This document shows, piece after piece, positions 1 through 8,683 of a stretch of 64,000 nucleotides of DNA (positions within the stretch are counted from its first letter, which is position 1; every line of letters starts with the position of its first letter). The stretch is taken from assembly GCF_042435035.1 (NCBI RefSeq), contig NZ_JBHMQT010000010.1, positions 1 to 64,000 of the forward strand, in the 5' to 3' direction. A program made the translations under genes and the position numbers. This DNA comes from Sphaerimonospora cavernae (GTDB lineage Bacteria; Actinomycetota; Actinomycetes; Streptosporangiales; Streptosporangiaceae). The notes beneath the pieces are model-generated. The model had not been told where the DNA came from. It searched no databases and was given only the letters and a program-made list of their open reading frames with translations.

Positions 1-114
1 GGATCAAGCCCCACCGTAGGGGCGAATCAAGGGAATTGATCACAACCCGATACGCGCCCTAGCCGCGACCGCCAAGGTTTGCCCGGACGGTGCGCCCGCG
101 CGTAGCGCTGTCCA

Positions 115-695
115 GTGGGTGCGGTCAGGGTGGTAGGTGCATCGCAAGGCGGAGGAGGAGCTCGTAGCGGAGCCTACGGCCGCGCCGCCGCCCGAGCCGG
201 AGCCCACATGCTCGGTATCGCCCGCCGCAAGGAGATGCTGGAGGATACAACCGCCGGGCACCCGCAGATCGCCGTCCACGCCGCCGGCCTGCGCGACCCG
301 CACACGCCCCAGCAGGTCGTCGACACCGCTACCGGCCTGTGGGGCAGAGTGGACTCGCCGGCGCCGCCCTGCCCCACCTGCGCAGCACGGCTGGCTCCAT
401 CATCAACGTGTCCAGCACCTACGGCCATCGGCCCCTGCCCGGCGGCGCCCATTACGCCGCTTCCAAAGCCGCCCTCGAACACCTGACTCGCAGCTGGGCG
501 GCGGAACTGGCCGCCGCGGGACTGCCGGAACCCGTCATCGAACAGATCAAGCACGACGAGGCCACCCGCATCCCGCTTGGCCGCCGCGGCGAACCCGAGG
601 AGGTGGCCGTGTGGATCCTGCACCTGGCCGATCCCGCCGCGACCTGGCTGCCCGGCCAGGTCCTCACCATCGACGGCGGCCTGGAACTCATCTAA
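115..695 (+). pseudogene. Decayed short-chain dehydrogenase (SDR)
   Basis: Two reading frames together resemble an SDR. Frame 1 (115 to about 350) carries a degraded Rossmann start (VVGASQGGGGARSG) and runs to LWGRVD, where an SDR continues into the NNAG motif. Frame 3 (about 340 to 695) resumes at SIINVSS, has the catalytic YAASK and ends in GQVLTIDGG. The stretch between WGRVD and the catalytic serine is missing, as is the usual RVNAIAPG segment after the helix with YxxxK. A frameshift plus two internal deletions make it non-functional. The first 114 bases hold no recognisable gene. Confidence 0.6.
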
Positions 696-725
696 AGCCG
701 CGTGAGCCCAGTGCCGCGTGAGGCC

Positions 726-755
726 GGTGTCACATGAGGCGGTGTCACATGAGGC
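726..755. repeat. Tandem 15-bp duplication
   Basis: GGTGTCACATGAGGC occurs twice head to tail in the gap between the SDR remnant and the 3' end of ipdC. The rest of 696-887 shows no gene or clear hairpin. It belongs to a set of short tandem duplications seen across the window. Confidence 0.85.
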
Positions 756-887
756 CGGAGCCGGAGCCGTACGCGCCGACCGGACGTACGCCCGGACCGG
801 ATCCATGGGAGATCGGGAGATCATGCGGTCCCGCCGTGTCACCGGGGTAGGAAGCCCTACCAGAACGGTCAGCGGGTGCTCACATGG

Positions 888-1982
888 TTACTCCGCCAGG
901 TGGGCGGGGAGGGCGCGCAGGATCGCGGCGGCCTGGGTGACGATGTCGTCGATCAACTCCTCGGCCAAGGGGAGATCGTCGATGAGCGCCACGACCTGGC
1001 CGGAGGACATCACGCCGAGGTCCGGGCGGCCGTCCACCATGGCCGCCTTGAGCAGCATCGGTGTGTTGCCCGCCATCAGGACCTGCGACCAGCTCAGTTC
1101 CTTGCCGTGCTTCATGGCCAGGCCATCGCGGATCACGGCCTGCCATGACATGCCGGAGATCTTCTTGAAACGGGCGGCATTGCGCACGGCCCGCACCAGT
1201 CCGGACAGCTTGCCGGCCCGCTCCAGCCCGTCCACGAGGGCCGTGCGCAGCACCCGGTGCGGCAGGCCGTCCACCTGCCGGGTGACCACGGTGTCGGACA
1301 TGCCGAGATAGGCCTGCTTGACCGCGTCGGGGACGGAGCTGTCGGAGGTCAGCAGGAAGCGGGTGCCCATCGCGACGCCGGCCGCGCCGTACGCCAGGGC
1401 GGCCGCGAGGCCGCGTCCGTCGAAGAAGCCGCCCGCGGCGATCACCGGGATGTCGACGGCGTCCACGACCTGCGGCAGCAGCAGCGTGGTGGCGACCGCG
1501 CCGGTGTGGCCGCCGCCCTCGCCGCCCTGGACCAGTACGGCGTCGGCGCCCCACGCGGCGACCTTCTCCGCGTGCCGGCGGGCGCCGACGGAGGGGATCA
1601 CCACGATCCCCGCGTCCTTCAGCTTGGCGATCAGCTCCTGTCGCGGGGCCAGGGCGAACGAGGCGACCTTCACCCGATTCTTGATGAGCAGGTCGACGCG
1701 CTCGCCGGCGTCGGAGGCGTCGGCCCGCAGGTTCACCCCGAAGGGCGCCTCGGTGCGCGAGCGGACCTCGGCGATGGCGGTGGCGAGCTGGTCGAGGGTC
1801 ATCGTGGCCGAGGCCAGGATGCCGAGACCGCCCGCGTTCGCCACCGCCGACACCAGGCGGGGGCCCGCCACCCAGCCCATGCCGGTCTGCACGACCGGGT
1901 GGCGGACGCCGACGAGGCGGGTCAGCGGGGTGTCCAGCACCTGACCCGCCTGACCCGCCTGACGACCCACCGGGTCGGTCAT
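888..1982 (-). CDS. ipdC: IpdC-like flavin-dependent oxidoreductase (nitronate monooxygenase fold)
   Basis: A 364-residue FMN TIM-barrel protein of the 2-nitropropane dioxygenase/nitronate monooxygenase family. The N-terminus has TPLTRLVGVRHPVVQTGMG, and the FMN-phosphate region shows GGEGGGHTG and AAGGFFDGRG. In steroid degraders a member of this family next to ipdAB (Rv3553, IpdC) acts on the C/D-ring CoA thioester to make the unsaturated dione (HIEC-CoA) that EchA20 cleaves. The order echA20-ipdA-ipdB-ipdC is the same here and its start overlaps the ipdB stop by 4 bp, so the specific call rests on context. An in-frame 9-bp duplication gives AGQAGQ near the N-terminus. Confidence 0.85.
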   Translation of the reverse strand: MTDPVGRQAGQAGQVLDTPLTRLVGVRHPVVQTGMGWVAGPRLVSAVANAGGLGILASATMTLDQLATAIAEVRSRTEAPFGVNLRADASDAGERVDLLIKNRVKVASFALAPRQELIAKLKDAGIVVIPSVGARRHAEKVAAWGADAVLVQGGEGGGHTGAVATTLLLPQVVDAVDIPVIAAGGFFDGRGLAAALAYGAAGVAMGTRFLLTSDSSVPDAVKQAYLGMSDTVVTRQVDGLPHRVLRTALVDGLERAGKLSGLVRAVRNAARFKKISGMSWQAVIRDGLAMKHGKELSWSQVLMAGNTPMLLKAAMVDGRPDLGVMSSGQVVALIDDLPLAEELIDDIVTQAAAILRALPAHLAE

Positions 1983-2779
1983 GCCCGGACCTCACGATCG
2001 CGTACAGACTTCGGGTCCAGCACCTCGCGGATCAGCCGCAGCTCCTCGTCCGTCGGCTGCCGGGTCTGCGGCACCTCGCCGTCGATCACGAGCTCGAAGC
2101 CGGTGGCGGCCACGACCTGTTCGACGTCGACCCCCGGGTGCACCGACACCAGCCGCATCGACCCGTCCGGCGTGGCGAAGTCGAACACGCCGAGATCGGT
2201 CACCACGCGGCGCAGGTCGTGGAACCGGGAGGCCCCCGCGCCCAGCTCGGCCTCCAACTCGGCTGCCCGGTCGTAGCCGACACCGCTGATCATGTCCACC
2301 TTGGGAACGAAGACGCGGGTGGAGTGTTTGGGGATCCAGTAGCTGGTCGGGTTGCAGATCGTGTTGCCCGGTGCCCCGCGCACGCCCAGCAGCTGCGACT
2401 TCGGCCGCGACCACGCGCCGATCGCCGAGATGTTGGTGTTGCCGTACCGGTCGATCTGGGAGGCGCCCATCATGACGTGCCGCCGCCCGTTCTGCACCAG
2501 CCACAGGTGGTCGCGGAACGGCAGCCAGCCCTCCACGGGGCCGGCGGGGGCGCCGAGCGGCACAGCCTCGGCGGTGAGGAGCGGGCCGCCGTCGGTGGTC
2601 AGCAGTTCGGGCTCGAAGGTGAGCCGGGCCAGTCGGGCGCCCAGGACCGAGCAGGTGCCCATCGCCGCGGCCAGCATCTCGCCGTCGCCACGCCATGCCT
2701 CGGCGCAGGCGACGACGCAGATCTCCGCACGCGTCACGTCCGTCGCGCTCGTGGTGCTCTTCGCGCTCGTGGTGCTCAT
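1979..2779 (-). CDS. ipdB: IpdB, beta subunit of COCHEA-CoA hydrolase
   Basis: A 266-residue protein of the class I CoA-transferase beta-subunit fold (GTCSVLGARLARLTFEP; HVMMGASQIDRYGNTN; GVRGAPGNTICN). With IpdA it forms the ring-opening hydrolase for the last steroid ring in the HIP branch, a CoA-transferase-fold enzyme that works as a C-C hydrolase. The ATG at 2779 overlaps the ipdA stop (ATGA). A longer reading frame upstream lies inside ipdA and is rejected. The first residues (STTSAKSTTSATD) come from an 18-bp tandem duplication at 2743-2778. Confidence 0.9.
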   Translation of the reverse strand: MSTTSAKSTTSATDVTRAEICVVACAEAWRGDGEMLAAAMGTCSVLGARLARLTFEPELLTTDGGPLLTAEAVPLGAPAGPVEGWLPFRDHLWLVQNGRRHVMMGASQIDRYGNTNISAIGAWSRPKSQLLGVRGAPGNTICNPTSYWIPKHSTRVFVPKVDMISGVGYDRAAELEAELGAGASRFHDLRRVVTDLGVFDFATPDGSMRLVSVHPGVDVEQVVAATGFELVIDGEVPQTRQPTDEELRLIREVLDPKSVRDREVRA

Positions 2780-3648
2780 CGTGTGGTCTCCTCCTCGTGC
2801 CAGCGCCGTACGGCCTCCTGGTAGGCGTCCTCGTCGCCGGACAGGAACCGGTCGGTGAACGCGGCCCACGCCTGCGGGTCGGCCGCCGAGGTCGCGTAGT
2901 GCCGCTGGAACGCCTCGTCGCGGCCCCGGCCCCCGTCAGTGAAGTGGCCGGAGTCGGTGAAGTGGCCGCCGTCCGGGGTCTCGACGACGCCGGTGACGTG
3001 CATGCGGCTGATCAGCAGGGTCTGCGGCGGGCCGTCGAGCTCGCCCGGCGCCACCATGCGGTCGCAGCTCAGGTAGCAGCGGGCGGCCGCCTTGGCGAAC
3101 ATGTCGTCCATGTAGGGATCGGTGCCGAGATATTGGCCGTTGCCCCGCGTGTCGGCCCGGTCCATGTGCACCAGCGCCGCGTCCAGCGTCAGCGCGGGCA
3201 CCGCCACCAACTCCTCCGCGTCCTCGTACGGCGAGCGGATCGTGCGCAGGTCGGCGTTGACCCGCATGACGTCGGAACCGAGCCCGGCCCGCGTCGGCAG
3301 GAACGGCAGCCGGTGCGCGGCGGCCAGCAGGCCGAACATGAACATGCCCTCGTCATATTCGGTGAACTCGATCGTCCCGTTCTGCCTGGCGGCCCGGAAA
3401 TGCGGTTCCAGGGCGATCGAGTCGAGCGTCACGAACGGGGCGATCACCCGGCTGACCTTGCCCGCCGCGCACAGCAGGCCCACGTCGGCCCCGCCGTACG
3501 CCACGACGGTGAGGTCGGTCAGCGACGAGCGGCAGATCGCCCGCACCAGGGCCATCGGCTTACGCCTGGAGCCCCAGCCGCCGATGCCGATCGTCATGCC
3601 GCTTTCCAGCGACCCGACGATCTCCTCGGTGGTCATCACGACGCCCAT
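2776..3648 (-). CDS. ipdA: IpdA, alpha subunit of COCHEA-CoA hydrolase
   Basis: A 290-residue CoA-transferase alpha-subunit protein. Landmarks are SGMTIGIGGWGSRRKPMALV near the N-terminus, VAYGGADVGLL, and NGTIEFTEYDEGMF. It pairs with IpdB to hydrolyse the ring-opened C/D intermediate COCHEA-CoA. It sits 3 bp after echA20 and overlaps ipdB by 4 bp, so the three are translationally coupled. The C-terminal third contains a duplicated GHFTD unit (15-18 bp direct repeat around 2936-2968), an apparent recent expansion. Confidence 0.9.
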   Translation of the reverse strand: MGVVMTTEEIVGSLESGMTIGIGGWGSRRKPMALVRAICRSSLTDLTVVAYGGADVGLLCAAGKVSRVIAPFVTLDSIALEPHFRAARQNGTIEFTEYDEGMFMFGLLAAAHRLPFLPTRAGLGSDVMRVNADLRTIRSPYEDAEELVAVPALTLDAALVHMDRADTRGNGQYLGTDPYMDDMFAKAAARCYLSCDRMVAPGELDGPPQTLLISRMHVTGVVETPDGGHFTDSGHFTDGGRGRDEAFQRHYATSAADPQAWAAFTDRFLSGDEDAYQEAVRRWHEEETTR

Positions 3649-3651
3649 CGG

Positions 3652-4401
3652 TCATGCACCCTTCCCGGAGACGAAGTCGTCGCGGTGACGGTCGCCCGCG
3701 CCCATCAGGTTGAGCTCGAAGGTGAAGCCCTGCTCGAAACGGTAGCTGCGGTTGACGTCGACCGGGTCGATGCCGTTCAGCGACTCCTTGGCCCGCCGGA
3801 TCACGTACGGGTCCTTGTCTGCGATCTGCGCGGCGACTTCGAAGGCGGCCTCGCGCAGGCGTTCGCGGGGCACGACCTCCAGCACCGAGCCGTACGCGTG
3901 CAGTTCGGCCGCCGTGACGTTGCGGCAGGTGTACACCATGGCGCGCATCAGGTGCTGGGGCACCAGCCTGGCCAGGTGGGTGGCGGCGCCGAGCGCGCCA
4001 CGCTTCACCTCGGGCAGTCCGAAGTAGGCGTCCTCGGAGGCCACGACGATGTCGGCGTTGCCGGCCAGCCCGATGCCGCCGCCCAGGCAGAACCCCTGCA
4101 CGGCCGCGATCACCGGCACCTCGCACTCATAGACCGCCCCGAAGGCCGCATGGCACCCCCGGTTGGCACCGACCAGGGCCTCGAACCCGGTCGTGGCCTG
4201 CATCTCCTTGATGTCCACCCCGGCGTTGAAACCGCGGCCCTCGGCGCGCAGCACCACCACGCGCGTGCCCGGGTCGCGCCCGGCCTGCCGTACGGCGTCC
4301 GCCAGGTCGAACCACCCCTGCACGGTGAGCGCGTTGACCGGCGGGGCGTCCATTACGACCTCGGCGACGCCCCCGGCGTGGCTACTGGTGGTGATTCCCA
4401 T
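3652..4401 (-). CDS. echA20: EchA20, crotonase-fold ring-D hydrolase
   Basis: A 249-residue crotonase-family protein. It has the substrate-binding region DAPPVNALTVQGW, the oxyanion-hole motif FNAGVDIKEM, and the second oxyanion segment CLGGGIGLAGNADIVVAS. Ordinary length for the family. In the steroid pathway EchA20 hydrolyses ring D of HIEC-CoA to give COCHEA-CoA, the IpdAB substrate. First gene of the leftward operon echA20-ipdA-ipdB-ipdC, divergent from the SDR at 4481, the same arrangement as Rv3548c/3549c-Rv3550 in M. tuberculosis. A KstR2-like operator lies in the divergent promoter. Confidence 0.9.
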   Translation of the reverse strand: MGITTSSHAGGVAEVVMDAPPVNALTVQGWFDLADAVRQAGRDPGTRVVVLRAEGRGFNAGVDIKEMQATTGFEALVGANRGCHAAFGAVYECEVPVIAAVQGFCLGGGIGLAGNADIVVASEDAYFGLPEVKRGALGAATHLARLVPQHLMRAMVYTCRNVTAAELHAYGSVLEVVPRERLREAAFEVAAQIADKDPYVIRRAKESLNGIDPVDVNRSYRFEQGFTFELNLMGAGDRHRDDFVSGKGA

Positions 4402-4480
4402 GGCCTACCTTTCCACCAAACATTTGTTAGAAAGTACGCTAGCAGAGTAGACCGCTTCACCGTGAAGAGGGAGAGATGAA
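4402..4480. promoter_or_regulatory. Divergent promoter with KstR2-like operator
   Basis: This 79-bp gap separates echA20 (left) and an SDR (right). At 4415-4428 is ACCAAACATTTGTT, whose core CAAACATTTG is a perfect palindrome. It fits the published mycobacterial KstR2 consensus AnCAAGnnCTTGnT with two symmetric substitutions (G to A, C to T). A purine-rich Shine-Dalgarno (GGGAGAG) precedes the rightward ATG at 4481. KstR2 control is an inference; no kstR2 gene is in the window. Confidence 0.65.
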
Positions 4481-5383
4481 ATGATCTGCAAGGACAGGGT
4501 GGTCATCGTCACCGGCGCCGGGCGCGGACTCGGCCGGGCGCACGCGCTGGAGTTCGCCCGGCAGGGCGCCAAGGTCGTGATCAACGACCTGGGCGTCAGC
4601 CGCAGCGGCGAGGGCGGGTCGGCCGGGCCGGCGCAGGAGGTGGTCGAGGAGATCCGCGCGCTGGGCGGGGAGGCGGTGGCCGAGACCTCCGACATCGCGA
4701 CCGACGAGGGCGCGCGGCACCTGGTCGCCACGGCCGTCGAGACCTTCGGCCGGCTCGACGTCCTCGTCAACAACGCCGGGTTCCTGCGCGACCGCATGCT
4801 GGTGAACCTGTCGGAGGAGGAGTGGGACGCGGTGATGCGCGTCCACCTGAAGGGCCACTTCCTGCCGCTGAAGCACGCCGGGCTGCACTGGCGGGCCGAG
4901 TCCAAGGCGGGCCGTCCGGTGGACGCCCGGGTGATCAACACCTCCTCCGGCGCGGGCCTGCTCGGCAGCGTGGGTCAGGGCAACTACTCGGCGGCCAAGG
5001 CGGGCATCGTGGGCCTCACCCTGGTCGCTTCGGCCGAGCTCGGCCGGTACGGCGTGACCGCCAACGCCATCGCCCCGGCCGCCCGCACCCGGATGACCGA
5101 GGAGGTGTTCGCCGCGACGATGGCGGCTCCGGAGGCCGGCGCCTTCGACGCGATGGCCCCGGAGAACGTCTCGCCGCTGGTCGTCTGGCTCGGCTCGGCG
5201 GAGTCCCGGGAGGTGACCGGCCGGGTCTTCGAGGTCGAGGGCGGCAAGATCTGCGTCATGGAGGGGTTCCGCCATGGCCCGGTCGCCGACAGGGGCGCCC
5301 GCTGGGACGCCGCGGAGATCGGTCCCGAGGTCTCCAGGCTCCTGGGCCTGGCCGCCGAGCCCGAGCCCGTCTACGGCGCCTGA
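4481..5383 (+). CDS. SDR family dehydrogenase (17-beta-HSD4/Rv3548c type)
   Basis: A 300-residue SDR. It has TGAGRGLGRAHA for NAD(P), an insert between beta-2 and alpha-3 (GVSRSGEGGSAGPAQ) typical of hydroxyacyl-CoA dehydrogenase-like SDRs of the HSD17B4 type, NNAGFLRDRM, catalytic Ser in NTSS and YSAAK. Position and divergence from echA20 match Rv3548c of the KstR2 regulon. Probably a hydroxyacyl-CoA dehydrogenase for a C/D-ring intermediate; the exact substrate is not readable from sequence. A good Shine-Dalgarno supports the ATG. Confidence 0.8.
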   Translation: MICKDRVVIVTGAGRGLGRAHALEFARQGAKVVINDLGVSRSGEGGSAGPAQEVVEEIRALGGEAVAETSDIATDEGARHLVATAVETFGRLDVLVNNAGFLRDRMLVNLSEEEWDAVMRVHLKGHFLPLKHAGLHWRAESKAGRPVDARVINTSSGAGLLGSVGQGNYSAAKAGIVGLTLVASAELGRYGVTANAIAPAARTRMTEEVFAATMAAPEAGAFDAMAPENVSPLVVWLGSAESREVTGRVFEVEGGKICVMEGFRHGPVADRGARWDAAEIGPEVSRLLGLAAEPEPVYGA

Positions 5384-5395
5384 TCACCCGAACCG

Positions 5396-5435
5396 CCGTT
5401 TCCGGGCATCCGGCTCGCCGGATGCCCGGAAACGG
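5396..5435. terminator. Bidirectional hairpin terminator
   Basis: A perfect 18-bp stem with a 4-nt loop (CTCG) lies between the convergent SDR and fadD3. There is no long T-tract, as is common in actinomycetes. It would serve both strands. Confidence 0.8.
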
Positions 5436-5447
5436 ATGACCAGATGA

Positions 5448-7007
5448 TCAGCCGGGCGCCTGCCGGCTCCCCAGGCCCGGGAGGTCGATCTTCCGGACTT
5501 TGCCGGAGGCGTTGCGCGGGAGTCCCTCGACGAACAGGACCTCCCGCGGCACCTTGAAGTTCGCGAGCCGGTCGCGGCAGTATTCGACCAGCTCCTCCGC
5601 GGTGACGCTCGCGCCGGGCCGTGCGATGACGTAGGCCCGGCCGACCTCGCCCATCCGCGCGTCGGGCACCCCGATGACCGCGGCCTCGGCCACGCCGTCG
5701 TGGGTCGCGAGCACCTGCTCGATCTCAGCCGGATACACGTTGAACCCGCCGACCACGAACATGTCCTTGGAGCGGCCGGTGATGGCGAGGTTGCCCCGCT
5801 CGTCGAGCCGCCCGCGGTCCCCGGTCACCAGCCAGCCGTCCCTGACGGTGGCCGCGGTCGCCTCCTCGTCGTCGAGGTAGCCCAGCATCACGTTGTAGCC
5901 GCGGACGAGGACCTCGCCGTCCTCCCCCGCCGGCACCGGCTCACCCTTGTCGTCGACCACCTCCACCTCCACGCCCTCGATGGCGCGGCCCGATGTGGTG
6001 GCCACGGTCACGTCGTCGTCCTCCGCCGAGCAGGCGGTGACCGTGCCGCACGACTCGGTCAGCCCGTACGCGGTGACGACCTCGGGGAACAGTTCCGCCC
6101 GCATCCGCTGGACCAGCGCCACGGGCACCACGGAGGCCCCGGTCACCGCGAGGCGCAGCGAGGACAGGTCGAACTCCGGGCGCCGCGGCGCGTCGAGCAT
6201 GGAGATGTAGATGGTCGGCGCTCCGGGCAGCACGGTGACCTTCTCGGCCTCGACCAGCCGCATCGTCTCCTCCGGGTCGAACACGGACTGGAGCACCATC
6301 GTGGCGGCCTGGAGCAGGCAGGCGAACACCCCCGCCTTGTAGCCGAAGGAGTGGAAGAGCGGGTTGACGATGAGGTAGCGGTCGCCCGGGCGCACCCGGG
6401 TGCGCTCGCACCACCCCCGGTAGGTCCGGACGTTCTGCCGGTGGCTGCACATGACGCCCTTGGACCTTCCGGTGGTGCCGGAGGTGAACAGGATGTCGGC
6501 CACGTCGTCGGGGCGCACCGCGGCGGCGCGGGCGGCGGCCTGCTCATCGGTCACCCCGGCGCCGGCGGCGAGGAAGTCCGCCCAGCTCCGCGCACCCTGC
6601 CGCGCGGGTTCGTCATAGGTCACCACGATGTCCGGCCGGGGTTCGCCGAGCATGGCCAGGTAGTCGTTGCCGAGGAAGCCGTCCTCCACGAACAGGGCAC
6701 GTGCGCCGCTCCTGTCGAGCAGCCAGCGCGCCTCGTCGCCCTTGTACCTGGTGTTGATCGGCACCACGACGGCCCCGGCGCACAGTGCGCCCAGCGCGGT
6801 CACGATCCACCGCGCGCTGTTGGGCGCCCAGATGGCGACGCGCTCCCCCGGCTCGACCCCGAGCGCGATGAACGCCTTCGCCGCCTCGCCGGCCTGGGCT
6901 CCCAACTCCGCGTACGTCAGCCGGACCCGGCCGTCCACCACGGCCTCGGCGTCCGGGTAGTCGCGCACGGCGCGTTCCAGGACAGCGGGAATCGTCAGTG
7001 CGTCCAT
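5448..7007 (-). CDS. fadD3: FadD3, HIP-CoA synthetase
   Basis: A 519-residue ANL-family acyl-CoA synthetase that would activate 3aalpha-H-4alpha(3'-propanoate)-7abeta-methylhexahydro-1,5-indanedione (HIP), the entry step of C/D-ring breakdown. AMP-binding signature FTSGTTGRSKGVMCSH, A5 motif AYGLTESCGT, VTGDRGRLDERG, KDMFVVGGFNVYPAEIE and the C-terminal catalytic lysine in NASGKVRK are all present. An AAGGAGGT Shine-Dalgarno (7018-7025) ten bases before ATG 7007 fixes the start; the frame stays open 11 codons further upstream. Neighbours (echA20/ipdABC) support FadD3 over a generic FadD. Confidence 0.82.
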   Translation of the reverse strand: MDALTIPAVLERAVRDYPDAEAVVDGRVRLTYAELGAQAGEAAKAFIALGVEPGERVAIWAPNSARWIVTALGALCAGAVVVPINTRYKGDEARWLLDRSGARALFVEDGFLGNDYLAMLGEPRPDIVVTYDEPARQGARSWADFLAAGAGVTDEQAAARAAAVRPDDVADILFTSGTTGRSKGVMCSHRQNVRTYRGWCERTRVRPGDRYLIVNPLFHSFGYKAGVFACLLQAATMVLQSVFDPEETMRLVEAEKVTVLPGAPTIYISMLDAPRRPEFDLSSLRLAVTGASVVPVALVQRMRAELFPEVVTAYGLTESCGTVTACSAEDDDVTVATTSGRAIEGVEVEVVDDKGEPVPAGEDGEVLVRGYNVMLGYLDDEEATAATVRDGWLVTGDRGRLDERGNLAITGRSKDMFVVGGFNVYPAEIEQVLATHDGVAEAAVIGVPDARMGEVGRAYVIARPGASVTAEELVEYCRDRLANFKVPREVLFVEGLPRNASGKVRKIDLPGLGSRQAPG

Positions 7008-7139
7008 CTGCTGGTGAACCTCCTTCATGTCAAAGACCACCCTTCAGTTTGACGGTGTCCGTACCGGTTGATGCGGGTTCATCCCGCTGTGCGGTACCGC
7101 TGCCCCGATCTCGCGACGCCCGGCCCTACGCTCGCGGGC
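7008..7139. promoter_or_regulatory. Divergent fadD3/SDR promoter region
   Basis: 132 bp between fadD3 and the SDR at 7140. It holds the fadD3 ribosome-binding site and an inverted repeat GTCAAA (7029-7034) and TTTGAC (7048-7053) separated by 13 bp, a candidate operator. No clear KstR2 consensus is seen. Confidence 0.45.
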
Positions 7140-7907
7140 ATGAACGTGACAGTGGATTTCGGGGGCCGGGCCGTGTTGGTCACCGGCGGGACCAAGGGCA
7201 TCGGATTCGTGATCGCGGAGACATTCCTGACCGCGGGCGCCGACGTGGTGGTATGCGGGCGTAACGAGCCCGAGACGCTGCCCGCCGCCGGCGGCAGGAC
7301 AGCCCGGTTCATCGCGTCCGACATCCGGGACGCCACCGCCGCGGCGGCGCTGGTGGAGCAGACCACCGACCACCTGGGCCGGCTCGACGTGCTGGTGAAC
7401 AACGCCGGCGGCTCCCCCGACGCGGACGCGGCGACGGTCTCGCCGCGCTTCTTCGAGAAGATCGTCGGCCTGAACCTGCTCGCGCCGTTCTACGTGGCGC
7501 AGCCGGCCAACAAGGTGATGCAGACCCAGGAGAGCGGCGGCTCGATCATCAACATCGGCAGCGTCTCGGGCGTCGACCCTCAGCCGCGCACCGCGGCCTA
7601 CTCCGCGGCCAAGGCCGGCCTGCTGATGCTCACCAAGGCTCTGGCGCTGGAGTGGTCGCCGAAGGTGCGGGTCAACCACATCACCACCGGCCTCATCTAC
7701 ACCGAGGCCGCCGCCGGCGTCTACGGCGAGCACGGTGAGGCCGCCCTCGCCGAGGTGATCCCGATGGGGAGGATGGCGGTGCCCGCCGACGTGGCGAACA
7801 CCTGCCTGTTCCTCGCCAGCGACCTCGCCTCCTACGTGACCGGCGCGGACGTCCCGGTGCACGGCGGAGGCGAGGTCCCGGCGCGCTACGTGGTGACCCG
7901 GAAGTGA
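7140..7907 (+). CDS. SDR family oxidoreductase (Rv3549c type)
   Basis: A 255-residue classical SDR with TGGTKGIG cofactor motif, NNAGGS, catalytic Ser region INIGSVSG and YSAAK. The C-terminus (YVTGADVPVHGGGEVP) resembles Rv3549c of the mycobacterial KstR2 regulon as I remember it. It starts at ATG 7140; the upstream in-frame extension lacks SDR character. Divergent from fadD3, so probably co-controlled with C/D-ring degradation. Its 3' end overlaps the convergent hydratase gene by 22 bp, so no terminator fits between them. Confidence 0.75.
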   Translation: MNVTVDFGGRAVLVTGGTKGIGFVIAETFLTAGADVVVCGRNEPETLPAAGGRTARFIASDIRDATAAAALVEQTTDHLGRLDVLVNNAGGSPDADAATVSPRFFEKIVGLNLLAPFYVAQPANKVMQTQESGGSIINIGSVSGVDPQPRTAAYSAAKAGLLMLTKALALEWSPKVRVNHITTGLIYTEAAAGVYGEHGEAALAEVIPMGRMAVPADVANTCLFLASDLASYVTGADVPVHGGGEVPARYVVTRK

Positions 7908-8683
7908 GCCCGGCCGCCTGACAGCACGGTCGTGCCGTCCACGGCGGCGTCGAACAGGACGGCCTCCCCGCTCTCCCAGCACCGCACGTCAAGCCGGTCG
8001 CCGGGGAAGACCGGGGAGGCGAACCTTCCCTCGAGCTCGGCCAGGTCGACGGGGTGCGCCCCGGCGGCCTCGGCCAGCGGCAGCGTCACCGCGGCCACCG
8101 TGCACAGGCCGTGCAGGAACGGCCGGGGCATCCCGGCCGCCTTCGCCGCCTCCGGGTCGATGTGCATGTGGTGCCGGTCGCCGAGCAACCGGTACAGCGC
8201 GGCCTGGTTGGGCGAGGTGGCGACGCCCAGCTCGCGGGTGGGCGCGGTCTCGGGGGGTCGGGGGGCCGAGGGGCCGCGGTCGCCGCCGAAACCGCCGCAC
8301 CCGGGCGCGAACAGCGACCAGGTGGCCACGAAGTAGTCGCTGACCACCTCGACCTCGAAGATCGCCGCGCTGCCCTTGTCCCACACCTGCGTGACCCGTG
8401 CCGCCATCGTCAGCTCGCCGGCCGGCGGCAGCGGCTTCAGCGAGCGCAGCCGCTGCGAGCCGTGCACCGCGGTCCTGATGTCGAACGCGCCCAGCGGGCC
8501 CAGCATGTCCGGGGCCCACTGCGCCTGTGTCAGCGCGAACGTGGGCAGCACCCGCAGCCGCTCCTCGAACACCAGGTCCAGGTCGGTGGCCGCGGCCCCC
8601 ACGGCGAGCGCGTAAAGGATCACGTCGCGCTCGTCGTAGGAGACCGTACGCTCGCCGAGATGGCGGCCGATCCACTCGTTCAC
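7886..8683 (-). CDS. Double-hotdog enoyl-CoA hydratase (MaoC/HtdY type)
   Basis: A 265-residue two-hotdog hydratase. The N-terminal domain covers residues 1 to about 130 (VLPTFALTQAQW). The C-terminal domain has the hydratase-2 motif around ALYRLLGDRHHMHIDPEAA, with the catalytic Asp/His region, and RPFLHGLCT. Last gene of the leftward side-chain operon; its start overlaps the ltp2 stop (ATGA, 8680-8683). Its likely role is hydration of a steroid enoyl-CoA. It is a divergent paralogue of the ChsH3-like gene at 23826. Confidence 0.78.
   Translation of the reverse strand: MNEWIGRHLGERTVSYDERDVILYALAVGAAATDLDLVFEERLRVLPTFALTQAQWAPDMLGPLGAFDIRTAVHGSQRLRSLKPLPPAGELTMAARVTQVWDKGSAAIFEVEVVSDYFVATWSLFAPGCGGFGGDRGPSAPRPPETAPTRELGVATSPNQAALYRLLGDRHHMHIDPEAAKAAGMPRPFLHGLCTVAAVTLPLAEAAGAHPVDLAELEGRFASPVFPGDRLDVRCWESGEAVLFDAAVDGTTVLSGGRAHFRVTT

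Noticed and set aside
1979..2869. Longer start for ipdB at 2869
   Set aside because: The extra 30 residues are unconserved and lie inside ipdA; the ATGA-coupled ATG at 2779 is preferred.
2695..4479. Long plus-strand frame opposite ipdA/echA20
   Set aside because: It is the antisense shadow of the steroid genes (Arg/His/Val-rich, no domain).
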